Made by a program: the position numbers and the translations under genes. DNA of 64,000 bases from Streptomyces collinus Tu 365. GTDB taxonomy: Bacteria; Actinomycetota; Actinomycetes; Streptomycetales; Streptomycetaceae. The notes under the pieces are model-generated. The model was given only the letters and a program-made list of their open reading frames with translations. It did no database searches and was not told the DNA's origin. Where the stretch lies: contig NC_021985.1 of NCBI RefSeq assembly GCF_000444875.1, forward strand, positions 124,001 through 188,000, read 5' to 3'. This document shows positions 35,297 to 43,513 of the stretch, one piece after another. The stretch's first letter is position 1, and the number at the start of each line of letters is the position of its first letter.

Positions 35297-37093
35297 TCAC
35301 GCCGGATCGGGGTGGGGCGGGTGGGTGACGCGCAGGGCGAGGAGGGCGATGTCGTCGCCGGGCGCGTCGCCCGCGACGCGGTCGGCGATCGTCTCCAGGA
35401 GTTCCTCCAGCGGCCAGTCCTCGCCCTCGTGCAGGAGGGCGCAGGCGCGCTGGATGCCGGTGTCGATGTCCTGGCCGGGGCGTTCGACGAGCCCGTCGGT
35501 GTAGAGCAGGAGGGTGGCGCCGACGGGCAGGTGCAGGCGCCGCTGGGTGCGGTGGCGGCCGTGCAGGCTGGGGTGGAGCAGCAGGTCGTGGTCGTCGAGG
35601 TGCTCGCAGGAGGTGCCGGGCCGGGCGAGCAGGGGGGCGGGGTGGCCGGCGTTGGTCCAGGTCAGGGTCCAGCCGTCGGCGGCAGGGGCGAGATGGGCGT
35701 GGACGAGGGTGCCCGACAGGTCCAGGCCCAGTGCGGTGTTGGCGCTCTCCAGGGCCTGTACGGCGGTTGCGGGGCCGCCGTCGGGGTGGTCGTGGTCGGC
35801 TTGGCGGAGCATGCTGCGGGCCTGTCCCATCAGGGTCGCGGCGCGCATGTCGTGGCCGGTGATGTCGCCGATCGTCACCGCCAGCGTCGCGGTTTCGCCG
35901 CCGGGGCACGGAGCGCGGTCGAGGGGGTAGGCGTCGTACCAGTCGCCGCCGACCATGTCCTGCGCGGCCGCGGGACGGTACAGGGCGGCCGTGGCCAGGC
36001 CGTCGACGGCGGGCAGGTCGGTGAGCATGGCCTCCTGCAGCCGGCGGGCCACGTCGATGCGGTCGTCGAGGAACTGGGCCCGCTCCAGTGCCTGCGCGGC
36101 GTAGCCGCTGACGGCGTACAGGACGGCGCGTTCGGCCACGTCGGGCCGGTGTTCGGTGTCCCAGGCCAGGGCCAGCGCGCCGAGCGTGCGGTGGGTGCCG
36201 GCCAGCGGCAGGCACACCATGGAGGCGAAGCCGAGGCTCTCCCAGCGGGCGGCCGCGTGCCGGCCGTAGGCGGCGCGGACCTCGTCGACGCCGTGCACCT
36301 CCACCAGGCGTTTGTCCCGCACGGCGCGGGCCGTGGGCCAGGCGCCGTCGTCCGGGTCGACCTGCGGCGCCTGCGGGTGGGCACGCGCCGGTCCGCGGGC
36401 CCGGCCGGGACGGGGCGCGGGTTCGAGGCTGAAGCCGACGTAGACCGGTTTGAGATCGCTGGTGATCAGCTCACCGACCTGGGTGCGGACCTCCTCCACC
36501 CCGGCGGTGTCGGCCAGGACCTCCGAGGCCCGCAGCACCAGTTCGGAGCGTGCCAGCAGCGCGGCGGTCTCGGCGCGGGCCTCCTCGGCCTGCCGGGAGA
36601 CGATCCGCAGCCGCAGTTCCGCCGTGCACGCGGCGGCCAGGTCCTCGAGCGCCTGCACCTCCCGCTCGCTCCACCGGCGGGGCCGGGTGTCGACCGCGCA
36701 CAGCGCGCCCAGGACGGTGCCGTGGGGGTCGGTCAGCGGCATGCCCGCGTAGCCGGCCGCGCGCAGGTGGGTGACCACCGGCCCGCTGCGCGTGCGCGGG
36801 TCGGTGCGGGCGTCGCTCACCACCAGCGGGGCGCCGGAGCCGACCACCAGCGCGCACAGGGAGTCGGCCAGTGCGGCCTGCCGGGACACCGACCACGGCC
36901 GGCCGGCCCCGGCCATGCCGGGGAAGACCTGCCGGCCGTCCTCGGCGAGCGCCACCAGCGCCACCGGCACGTCCAGCACGTTCGCGACCAGCCGCGCGAA
37001 GCGGTCCATGCCCGCGTCCGCCGACGCCGACAGACCGGTGCGTGCCAGTGCGGCCAGCCTCCTGGTGCGAACCGCGTCCTTTTCGCCCGCCAC
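35297..37093 (-). CDS. GAF-GAF-PP2C (SpoIIE) phosphatase
   Basis: 598 residues from GTG 37093. First GAF domain about 25-155 (DRFARLVANVLDVPVALVAL, GSGAPLVVSDARTDPR), second GAF about 185-355, then SpoIIE-type PP2C about 360-595 with the acidic metal sites [27 protein letters not shown] and GDDIALL. No membrane segment. Expected to dephosphorylate a STAS antagonist in a partner switch when its GAF domains sense ligand or redox state. Confidence 0.88.
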   Translation of the reverse strand: MAGEKDAVRTRRLAALARTGLSASADAGMDRFARLVANVLDVPVALVALAEDGRQVFPGMAGAGRPWSVSRQAALADSLCALVVGSGAPLVVSDARTDPRTRSGPVVTHLRAAGYAGMPLTDPHGTVLGALCAVDTRPRRWSEREVQALEDLAAACTAELRLRIVSRQAEEARAETAALLARSELVLRASEVLADTAGVEEVRTQVGELITSDLKPVYVGFSLEPAPRPGRARGPARAHPQAPQVDPDDGAWPTARAVRDKRLVEVHGVDEVRAAYGRHAAARWESLGFASMVCLPLAGTHRTLGALALAWDTEHRPDVAERAVLYAVSGYAAQALERAQFLDDRIDVARRLQEAMLTDLPAVDGLATAALYRPAAAQDMVGGDWYDAYPLDRAPCPGGETATLAVTIGDITGHDMRAATLMGQARSMLRQADHDHPDGGPATAVQALESANTALGLDLSGTLVHAHLAPAADGWTLTWTNAGHPAPLLARPGTSCEHLDDHDLLLHPSLHGRHRTQRRLHLPVGATLLLYTDGLVERPGQDIDTGIQRACALLHEGEDWPLEELLETIADRVAGDAPGDDIALLALRVTHPPHPDPA

Positions 37094-37343
37094 TGCCTAC
37101 GAGACCTTCCCTGCCGTCGTGCCGCGGAACACCTGACAGCGTAGACAGATACCCCGAGACCGATCAGGCACCTACCGCACGGCCGGGAGGTGTTCCCCGG
37201 ACCGCGTTCGGGTCCGGCGAGGCCCGCCGGGCGGTGCCCAGTCGCACGGTTTCCGTACGCCATCGGCACGGTTCGGGGCAGGAGGCAGGGTGGGGTGGGC
37301 GTGTCCGGCGCACCCGAGCAGGCGTGCGAGCAGGCGCCCTTGG

Positions 37344-37556
37344 CTATTCGTAGGTGGACAGGGCCAGGCCGAGGCCGAAGAACGTGGGGGCCCATTCCCC
37401 GACGAAGATGCCCCACCGGTCGGCACGCTCCTCGCCCTTCTTCTCCACTTGGAGGGAGGCGGCCCAGGAGATGACGCTCAGGCCGATGGAGACGAATGCG
37501 GCGGCGTAGGCGTGCTCGGCTCGGATGCCGGATTCGTGCAGCTTCTTGACGATCAT
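37344..37556 (-). CDS. Small membrane protein
   Basis: 70 residues from ATG 37556 with GGGAG upstream. Two hydrophobic stretches (AAAFVSIGLSVISWAASL and WAPTFFGLGLALS) around a charged loop EKKGEERADR. No family recognised. Confidence 0.6.
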   Translation of the reverse strand: MIVKKLHESGIRAEHAYAAAFVSIGLSVISWAASLQVEKKGEERADRWGIFVGEWAPTFFGLGLALSTYE

Positions 37557-37708
37557 CGCGGCTGGCTCCCTGATTCGGCGTGGGGTGACGGTTCAGTCTC
37601 ATCGCAGCCGGCCGGACTCGGCGAGTGCTGAGAGACCGTTCGGTCCTCTCCCGCAGCGCACACGCCATGGGCGTGCCTGAACCTGGGCCGGGAGCCGGGC
37701 GGGGGCTC

Positions 37709-38806
37709 TCAAGCGGACCGGCGGCAAAAGCGGCTCACGTCTTCGGTCTCCGCGTCCACTGCGGCCCGGGTCCCGGGCGGCAGCGGTGCGAACGCCCGTA
37801 CCGTGATCGAGCGGCCCGCGTCGCGGCGCGCCCAGGTGGCCACCACCAGGCCGTCGGCGACGACCGTGGGCCGGATGACTCCGCCTCCCGGCCAGACGTC
37901 GGCCTCGTGCGCCGCCGGGACGCAGGCTTCGCGACTGCGGTAGCCGAGCAGGTAGTTGTCCAAGGCGGGGAGCATCCGCACGTCCGGAGCGCCGGGAGCG
38001 CCGGGAGCGTCGGGCGGGTACTCCCGTTTTCCCGCCCGTGCGGCGAGCGTGGTGAGGTCGCCGTCCGCGGTGATCGCGGCGGCCCGGGCCAGCGTGTTCC
38101 AGGCCCGGCGGGCCCAGGAGAGCGGCAGCCCGGACCAGACGGCGAAGTCCTGCGGGCCGGCCGGCGCGTGTGCGGCCAGGTAGCGGCGGGCCAGCTCGGC
38201 AAGAGCCGCGTCCCCGTCCGCCTCCCGTCGGCCGCCGCCTCGGGGCAGCCAGTCGTCGAGCAGGACATAGGTGGCCTCACCGGCGCGGCGGGGGCCGTGG
38301 CACAGGACGCCGGTGAGTGCGGCGTGGCGGATCAGGTGGAAGGGCGCCTGTCCATCGGGTGGGATGCCGAGAGGGGTGAGGTGGCCGGTCAGCTCGGCCC
38401 GGGTGAGGGGGCCGTGCGTGGAAAGGACCTGCCGGATGAGGTGGTCGGCGCGCCGGCGCAGCTCCTCGTGCAGGCCGAGCTGGTGGTAGCGGCGGCCGGT
38501 CGCGGCAAGGATCCGGGGGGCGAGCAGGGCCAGGAGCGGGCGGGCGTCCTCACTGCAGACGGTGTGCAGGGTGCCGCGCAGGTACCAGCCGCGGACGATG
38601 CTGCGCTCGTCCTCGTACGCCGCGCGGACGGCGGGGGCGGTGATGTCCGCTCCCCTGGCCCGGATGCCCAGGTCGGCGGCCATGGCGTCCTGGGCCTGCA
38701 GGGCGCAGACCCGGCGGACGACCGCCTCGGCCGTGGCCTCCCGCACCCCGCCGGCCAGGGCCTGGGCGCAGGCCCGTCGCAGGCGGACACGGTCGTACTC
38801 GGGCAT
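37709..38806 (-). CDS. Winged-helix protein of the HTH_42 (AlkZ/YcaQ-like) family
   Basis: 365 residues from ATG 38806. It shows the family's N-terminal VCALQAQDAMAADLGIRARG, where the Q-x-Q motif is the catalytic element in AlkZ-type DNA glycosylases that unhook crosslinks and azinomycin adducts. RGWYLRGTLHTV and LPALDNYLLGYRSRE are further landmarks. In Streptomyces some members are self-resistance proteins, others housekeeping; no DNA-alkylating product cluster is seen here. Confidence 0.8.
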   Translation of the reverse strand: MPEYDRVRLRRACAQALAGGVREATAEAVVRRVCALQAQDAMAADLGIRARGADITAPAVRAAYEDERSIVRGWYLRGTLHTVCSEDARPLLALLAPRILAATGRRYHQLGLHEELRRRADHLIRQVLSTHGPLTRAELTGHLTPLGIPPDGQAPFHLIRHAALTGVLCHGPRRAGEATYVLLDDWLPRGGGRREADGDAALAELARRYLAAHAPAGPQDFAVWSGLPLSWARRAWNTLARAAAITADGDLTTLAARAGKREYPPDAPGAPGAPDVRMLPALDNYLLGYRSREACVPAAHEADVWPGGGVIRPTVVADGLVVATWARRDAGRSITVRAFAPLPPGTRAAVDAETEDVSRFCRRSA

Positions 38807-38864
38807 CAGGGTTTTCCTCGTCCGGCGCGATCCTCCTTGCGGGTGGGGAAGGGGGGCGGTGGGG

Positions 38865-39845
38865 CTAGTCGTCCTCGATGGGGCGCAGGGCTCCGGGGTC
38901 GCCGAACACGATCATGGTGTCGCCGGCCTGTACGGCGGTGTCGGGGTCGGGGTTGGGTTCCAGGGTGCCGTCGGCGCGGCGGATCAGCAGGGGCAGCGCT
39001 CCCCCGCAGGCCTGTCGCAGGGGCCGGCCCACCAGGCGGGAGCCGGTGTCGAAGCGGATCTCCTCGATCCGGACGTCGGAGCTGCCGGCCCGGGTGAACT
39101 CCAGGAAGTCCACCACGTGCGGGCGGACCGCCAGCAGGGCCATCCGCCGGCCGCTGGTGATGTAGGGGGAGACCACGCTGCTCGCGCCGGCGTGGGTGAG
39201 GCGTTCGGCCGAGGCCGCCTCCGAGGCGCGCGAGACGATGGCGAGCGAGGGGTTGAGGGAGTGGGCGATCAGGGTGATGTAGACGTTCTCGGCGTCCGAG
39301 TCGACCGCGCAGACCAGGCCGCGGGCGTGTGCGATGCCCGCGCGGCGCAGCACCTGTTCGGAGGCGGCGTTGCCGATCAGGTAGGGCGCACGCTCACGTT
39401 GCAGCTGCTCTTCCAGGGCGGTTTTGTTCTCGATGACGACGAAGGGGACGCCCTCGGCCTCGAACTCGCGGGCCACGGCCTGGCCGACGCGCCCGTAGGC
39501 GCAGACGATGAAGTGGTCGCGCAGCGTGTCGATGCGGTGCTGCATGCGCCGTTTCCTTCCCGCGGGCCCGAACCGTCCCTCCACCAGGGCCGTGCCGATC
39601 AGCCCCAGGACCGCGACGAAGAGGGCGACCCCCACCACCGCCAGCGCGGCGGTGAAGAGCTTGCCGGCCTCGGTGAGCCGGTCGGCGCCGGAGAAGCCTT
39701 CCGTGGTCAGCGTCATCACCGTCATGTAGACGGCGTCGGGCAGCGAGAACCCGAACAGCGTGTACCCGCCGACGCCGGCTGCGAGCAGCGCCAGGAGGGC
39801 GAACGCCGCCAGGAGCACTCGCCGGCCTGTGCGTGGCGGCCACAC
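38865..39845 (-). CDS. 2-TM potassium channel with RCK (TrkA-N/C) domains
   Basis: 326 residues from GTG 39845, with AGGAGG upstream; the longer frame has no support. Two helices about 9-30 and 60-85 flank a pore loop VMTLTTEGFSGA. The filter position reads T-T-E-G-F rather than the usual T-V-G-Y-G. The RCK-N Rossmann domain begins DHFIVCAYGRVGQAVAREF and a TrkA-C domain ends the protein. Ligand-gated K+ or other cation flux is expected. Confidence 0.85.
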   Translation of the reverse strand: MWPPRTGRRVLLAAFALLALLAAGVGGYTLFGFSLPDAVYMTVMTLTTEGFSGADRLTEAGKLFTAALAVVGVALFVAVLGLIGTALVEGRFGPAGRKRRMQHRIDTLRDHFIVCAYGRVGQAVAREFEAEGVPFVVIENKTALEEQLQRERAPYLIGNAASEQVLRRAGIAHARGLVCAVDSDAENVYITLIAHSLNPSLAIVSRASEAASAERLTHAGASSVVSPYITSGRRMALLAVRPHVVDFLEFTRAGSSDVRIEEIRFDTGSRLVGRPLRQACGGALPLLIRRADGTLEPNPDPDTAVQAGDTMIVFGDPGALRPIEDD

Positions 39846-40091
39846 AGCACCTCCTGACCCTCGCCCTTTTGTCTTCAGTGTCCTCGCCGGGCCCCGGGCA
39901 GCAACACGGAAAGACGGCGCTGCGGCGCCGGACCGGGGCCGGGCGCGGGCGAGGCCGGGCGGGGCCGGGCGGGGGACGTGGAGTGTGCGGTGCATGTGCG
40001 CCGTGCGGTCGTCTGCGTGTGCGGTCGTGTGTGTGCGGCCGGTGGGTGTGTGCGGCCGGTGGCGCGACGGTCCGGAACGCCCCCCGGGGGG

Positions 40092-40808
40092 TCAGTGCAG
40101 GATGCTGACGGCCCGCGCGATCACCAGGAGCGAGGTCAGCAGGGCGGCGATGCTCTGGATGCTCATCATGGCTTTGGCGCGGGTGGACAGGGGCATGGTG
40201 TCGGTCGGGCTGAAGGCGGTGGAGTTGGTGGTGGACACGTACAGGTAGTCCACCAGGGTGGGGACCCAGTCCGAGGTGGCGCTGGCTCCGTCGGCGACTT
40301 CCTGGACGGCGTCGTCGTTCTCGTCCTGGGAGAAACGGAAGTCGGCCAGGGGCAGGGCGGAGCGGGGTGCCTGGGTGCGGCTGACCGGGCCGCCCCGGTC
40401 CAGTTCCCAGTAGGCCAGCCCGAAGACGATGATGTTGGTGAGCCACACCTGCAGTGCGGCCACCAGCAGGGAGCGGCCGTCCTTCACCCCGGCGTACACC
40501 AGTTCGTGGATCAGGATGGCCAGCGCGACGAGGTTGCTGATGGCGATGACGCCGACGAGTGTCAGCGACAGCACGCGGAACGTCTTCGTCTGCCGGGTCA
40601 GCCGTTTGGGGTTGATCGCGATGAGCGGGATGAGCAGCAGGCACTCCAGGGCGGGCAGCACGTACCGGGGAGCGATCAGGAGCCGCTGCGGCAGCAGCAG
40701 GTACAGGGCGATCGCGGCGAGGGTCGCGACCACCGCCGGCAGCCGTGCCTCTCCCCTGCGCTCGTGCCGGGGATGCCGGGTGCTCGCTTGTGTCCGCGTA
40801 CGTGCCAT
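40092..40808 (-). CDS. DUF1345-like membrane protein
   Basis: 238 residues from ATG 40808. About five hydrophobic helices. The conserved-looking segment VDYLYVSTTNSTAFSPTDTMPLS between the last helices resembles the pore-like loop of DUF1345/two-TM channel proteins. It is next to the RCK channel gene in the same direction, so an ion-transport theme is likely. Confidence 0.7.
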   Translation of the reverse strand: MARTRTQASTRHPRHERRGEARLPAVVATLAAIALYLLLPQRLLIAPRYVLPALECLLLIPLIAINPKRLTRQTKTFRVLSLTLVGVIAISNLVALAILIHELVYAGVKDGRSLLVAALQVWLTNIIVFGLAYWELDRGGPVSRTQAPRSALPLADFRFSQDENDDAVQEVADGASATSDWVPTLVDYLYVSTTNSTAFSPTDTMPLSTRAKAMMSIQSIAALLTSLLVIARAVSILH

Positions 40809-40961
40809 GCCACCCGGCCTTCCGGTCGTTCCCCGCACGAACCGTGCCACGGCGCCTCGTGCACCCGCACGGTGGCGCCGCAGCACGTCCAGCAGGTACC
40901 CCGAAGTCTGCGGCCCGTGCCTGCGGCTGTGGCAACCCGGCGGCCGGGGAAGGGGGCAGCG

Positions 40962-40999
40962 CGAAGTCCGCGCCGGTTGGTTCCTCGGCGCGGACTTCG
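40962..40999 (-). terminator. Perfect 14-bp hairpin terminator
   Basis: CGAAGTCCGCGCCG pairs with CGGCGCGGACTTCG around GTTGGTTCCT, 22 bases past the stop of the minus-strand gene at 41021. Confidence 0.88.
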
Positions 41000-41020
41000 G
41001 GCGGAGCGGAAGGGGCCGGG

Positions 41021-41425
41021 TCAGACGCCGGGGATGCGGGCGCAGACGGCGGTGACGGTGACCTGGACGGGGAACTGGCTGGCGTTGCGCAGGGTGCCCC
41101 GCCAGGTGCGGCTGCTGGTCGGCTCGGTCTCCATGAGGTACACGCCGCTGCTGATCAGGGGGGTCTCCGAGACGCCGCCGCCCGTGACCACCGTGCCGGA
41201 GGGGCAGGTGGCGGTGATGGTGCACAGGCCGTCGGGGTTGCACGTCTGGGTGTTGGACACCTGCACGTAGCGGGGATGCGGCTGGGCCTGCTGGTGATGA
41301 GCCGGAACGGCCGCCGCGGCGGGAGTGACCGCGCTCAGGGCGAAGAGAGCCGGCAGGGCCGTGAGGCCGGCGGCCCACACACCTCTGTAGCGGGGAAGCG
41401 GACTGAAGCGGCGTCCGGCGCGCAT
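41021..41425 (-). CDS. Small secreted protein
   Basis: 134 residues from ATG 41425. Signal peptide ends about AAA-VP (residue 40). The mature part is beta-rich with four cysteines (TQTCNPDGLCTITATCPSG, VTAVCARI) likely in disulfides. No family recognised. Confidence 0.7.
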   Translation of the reverse strand: MRAGRRFSPLPRYRGVWAAGLTALPALFALSAVTPAAAAVPAHHQQAQPHPRYVQVSNTQTCNPDGLCTITATCPSGTVVTGGGVSETPLISSGVYLMETEPTSSRTWRGTLRNASQFPVQVTVTAVCARIPGV

Positions 41426-41659
41426 GGCTGACCTGCTTTCTGTGACGAACTGTGCACTGCGTGGGGAGGCTTGGCGGCCCGGATGCGGGCGCCTTGCTCA
41501 TGGTGCGCCGGGCACACCGGCAAGCAGAACAGACACACCCATATCAGCATCTTGTTGGGCCAACCGTGGTCCCACCGTGTGCAGGACGGCGTCGCCCGGG
41601 TCGCGCCTCTCCCCCGGTGTCACCGGCGTCCGGCTGCGCGAGCGGTCCCCTCCTTTCGC

Positions 41660-41692
41660 CGCCCCGGCGGCCACCTTTCGGCCGCCGGGGCG
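41660..41692. terminator. Perfect 13-bp hairpin
   Basis: CGCCCCGGCGGCC / GGCCGCCGGGGCG with loop ACCTTTC. It lies in the non-coding stretch 41426-41779, which otherwise holds only the secreted protein's upstream region. Confidence 0.6.
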
Positions 41693-41779
41693 TAGACCGG
41701 CGGCCCTGTGCCGTAGACCGTCGGCGGACGGCCCTGCCCGGGCGGCCCTGCCCGGGCGGCCCGGGGCAGGGTGGGCCGT

Positions 41780-42095
41780 ATGCAGAAGCCTGATGAGTGG
41801 GTGCACAGGGGGCGGGGGCTCACCCGGGCCCGGTTCCTCGCCGGGATGGCCGCCCGCGGGGGTGGCCGCGGGCGGGCTGACGGCGGGTGCCGCCCCAGCG
41901 GCGGGGGCGCGGGCGGCGGGGGCGCGGCCCGGGCTGCGGCACCGGGGCGTCGTCTACCCCGTCGGCGAGGGCGGGACGCCGGGCACCGTCTTCCGTGCGG
42001 CCCGGATGCGGCGGGACGTGGCCGTGATCCGCGACCGGCTGCACGCCGAGACCGGCCGCTGTACCGCCCGGCTGAGCCGTGCGGAGCCGTGCGGA
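41780..42095 (+). pseudogene. Truncated, frameshifted Tat/Sec-exported TIM-barrel-type protein remnant
   Basis: Starts MQKPDEWVHRGRGLTRARF, an export-signal N-terminus, then loses frame; the next frame continues GVAAGGLTAGAAPAAG and RHRGVVYPVGEGGTPG, MRRDVAVIRDRLH, the start of a family found in Streptomyces with a long barrel after it. Nothing of the remaining domain is left before the methyltransferase gene on the other strand. Confidence 0.6.
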
Positions 42096-42125
42096 GTTCG
42101 GGGGGGGCGTGGGAGGGAAGGCGTG

Positions 42126-43112
42126 CTACCGGCGGACCGCCGAGACCAGTCCGCCGGGGCCTTCCTCGTGGCTCGGCGGGGTGCCGGCCGGGCGGCCGTA
42201 GGCGGCGGCGCGTTCGCGCAGGGTGTGGGTTTCGGCGTCCCAGCCGTGGCCGGCCAGCCAGCCCACCGGGTCGTCGGGCATCTCCGAGACCCACAGGGAC
42301 GCCGCCGACCCCGGAGCGGCGTCCGCGCCGAAGCGCTCGATGACGCCGCGTGAGCCCAGGGTGAGCCCCATCCGGCTGCCGGGCGCCGACCGTGCGCCGA
42401 TCCGGGACAGCAGCAGGTCCACCGCGTCCCTGGGCAGGTAGATCAGCAGTCCTTCGGCGATCCACACGGTCGGTGTGGCCGGGTCGTGCCCCGCGGCGGC
42501 CAGCGCCTGCGGCCAGTCCTCGCGCAGGTCCACCGCGACGGGGATCCGGCGGCAGCGCGGGACGGCCTGTTCCTGGCGCAGCACCTGGTCCTTGAAGTCC
42601 AGGGGTTGGGCGGTGTCGACCTCGAACAGGCGGGTGTCCTCGGGCCAGTCGATGCGGAAGGCGCGGCTGTCCATGCCGGCGCCGAGCAGCACGACCTGGC
42701 GGATCCCCGACGCGCATGCCTGGTGCAGCAGGTCGTCGAGGTACTTGGTGCGGATGACGATGGAGAAAGCCACGGCCAGCCGGCGGCGGCGTGCGGCCTC
42801 GTCGCCCTGGGGCGGTGGGGGCGAGGAGGGCCACAGGCCGCCCGCGGCGGCGAAGGCCCGGGCCAGCGGGTCACGGAAGAGCGGGTCCGCCCGCTCGGTC
42901 TCCAGTGCCCGCACCCGGGCCACCCCGACCGCCGTGGCCCACACGCCCGACGGCTGCACCCCCACCCGCTCCCGCACCCGCTCCCGCACCCGCTCTGGCG
43001 CCGGCTCCGGTTCTGGCTCCGGCGCTTGCTCCGGTTCTGGCTCGGGCGCTTGCTCCGGCTCCGGCGCTTGCTCCGGCGCTTGCTCCGGTTCTGGCTTCTG
43101 CTCCTGGGTCAT
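42126..43112 (-). CDS. Class I SAM-dependent methyltransferase (leucine carboxyl methyltransferase-like family)
   Basis: 328 residues. The first ~45 residues are a repeat of P-E-P-E-Q-A type, coded by CCGGTTCTGG/CGCTTGCT blocks. The enzyme part has VVLLGAGMDSRAFRI (SAM loop), LFEVDTAQPLDFKDQVL, WIAEGLLIYLP and a C-terminal SEMPDDPVGWLAGHGW, matching the TIGR00027 family. Substrate unknown; several members act in secondary metabolism. Confidence 0.85.
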   Translation of the reverse strand: MTQEQKPEPEQAPEQAPEPEQAPEPEPEQAPEPEPEPAPERVRERVRERVGVQPSGVWATAVGVARVRALETERADPLFRDPLARAFAAAGGLWPSSPPPPQGDEAARRRRLAVAFSIVIRTKYLDDLLHQACASGIRQVVLLGAGMDSRAFRIDWPEDTRLFEVDTAQPLDFKDQVLRQEQAVPRCRRIPVAVDLREDWPQALAAAGHDPATPTVWIAEGLLIYLPRDAVDLLLSRIGARSAPGSRMGLTLGSRGVIERFGADAAPGSAASLWVSEMPDDPVGWLAGHGWDAETHTLRERAAAYGRPAGTPPSHEEGPGGLVSAVRR

Positions 43113-43186
43113 CGCGCCAGCCTAGGCGGCGTGACGTGGTGTCAGCCGGGCAGGCCGGCGGCTCCTGCCGCGCCGCCCAGGGCTGC

Positions 43187-43513
43187 TCAGGGGCACGGTC
43201 TGGGGGGCGAGGGCCGGTGGTCGGGGCCCAGGGCGTGCACGGTGGCGAGGTCGGTGAGACCCGAGACGGTCAGGACGGGCTCCAGCAGGGGGGTGACGAG
43301 GAGCTGAAGCCGGTCGGCGTGGGCGAAGAGCACGCTCAGACCCGCGCTGTCGAGATATTCCACCCCGGTCAGGTCCACCACGACGGGGCCCGCGTGTGCG
43401 TCGAGGGCCTCGGCGAGGGAGCCGGCGTTGCTCATGTCGATCTCACCGGCGACCGTCAGGCACACGGTGCCGTCCGGGCGGCGGCCGGAGGTGAGGGTGA
43501 GCGGGGTGGTCAT
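43187..43513 (-). CDS. STAS-domain anti-sigma-factor antagonist
   Basis: 108 residues. STAS core with [20 protein letters not shown]; the phospho-Ser lies in YLDSAG. The ATG shares one base with the TGA of the big upstream kinase-phosphatase (TGATG), so the two are coupled. It is the probable substrate of that protein's kinase-like and PP2C domains. Confidence 0.9.
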   Translation of the reverse strand: MTTPLTLTSGRRPDGTVCLTVAGEIDMSNAGSLAEALDAHAGPVVVDLTGVEYLDSAGLSVLFAHADRLQLLVTPLLEPVLTVSGLTDLATVHALGPDHRPSPPRPCP

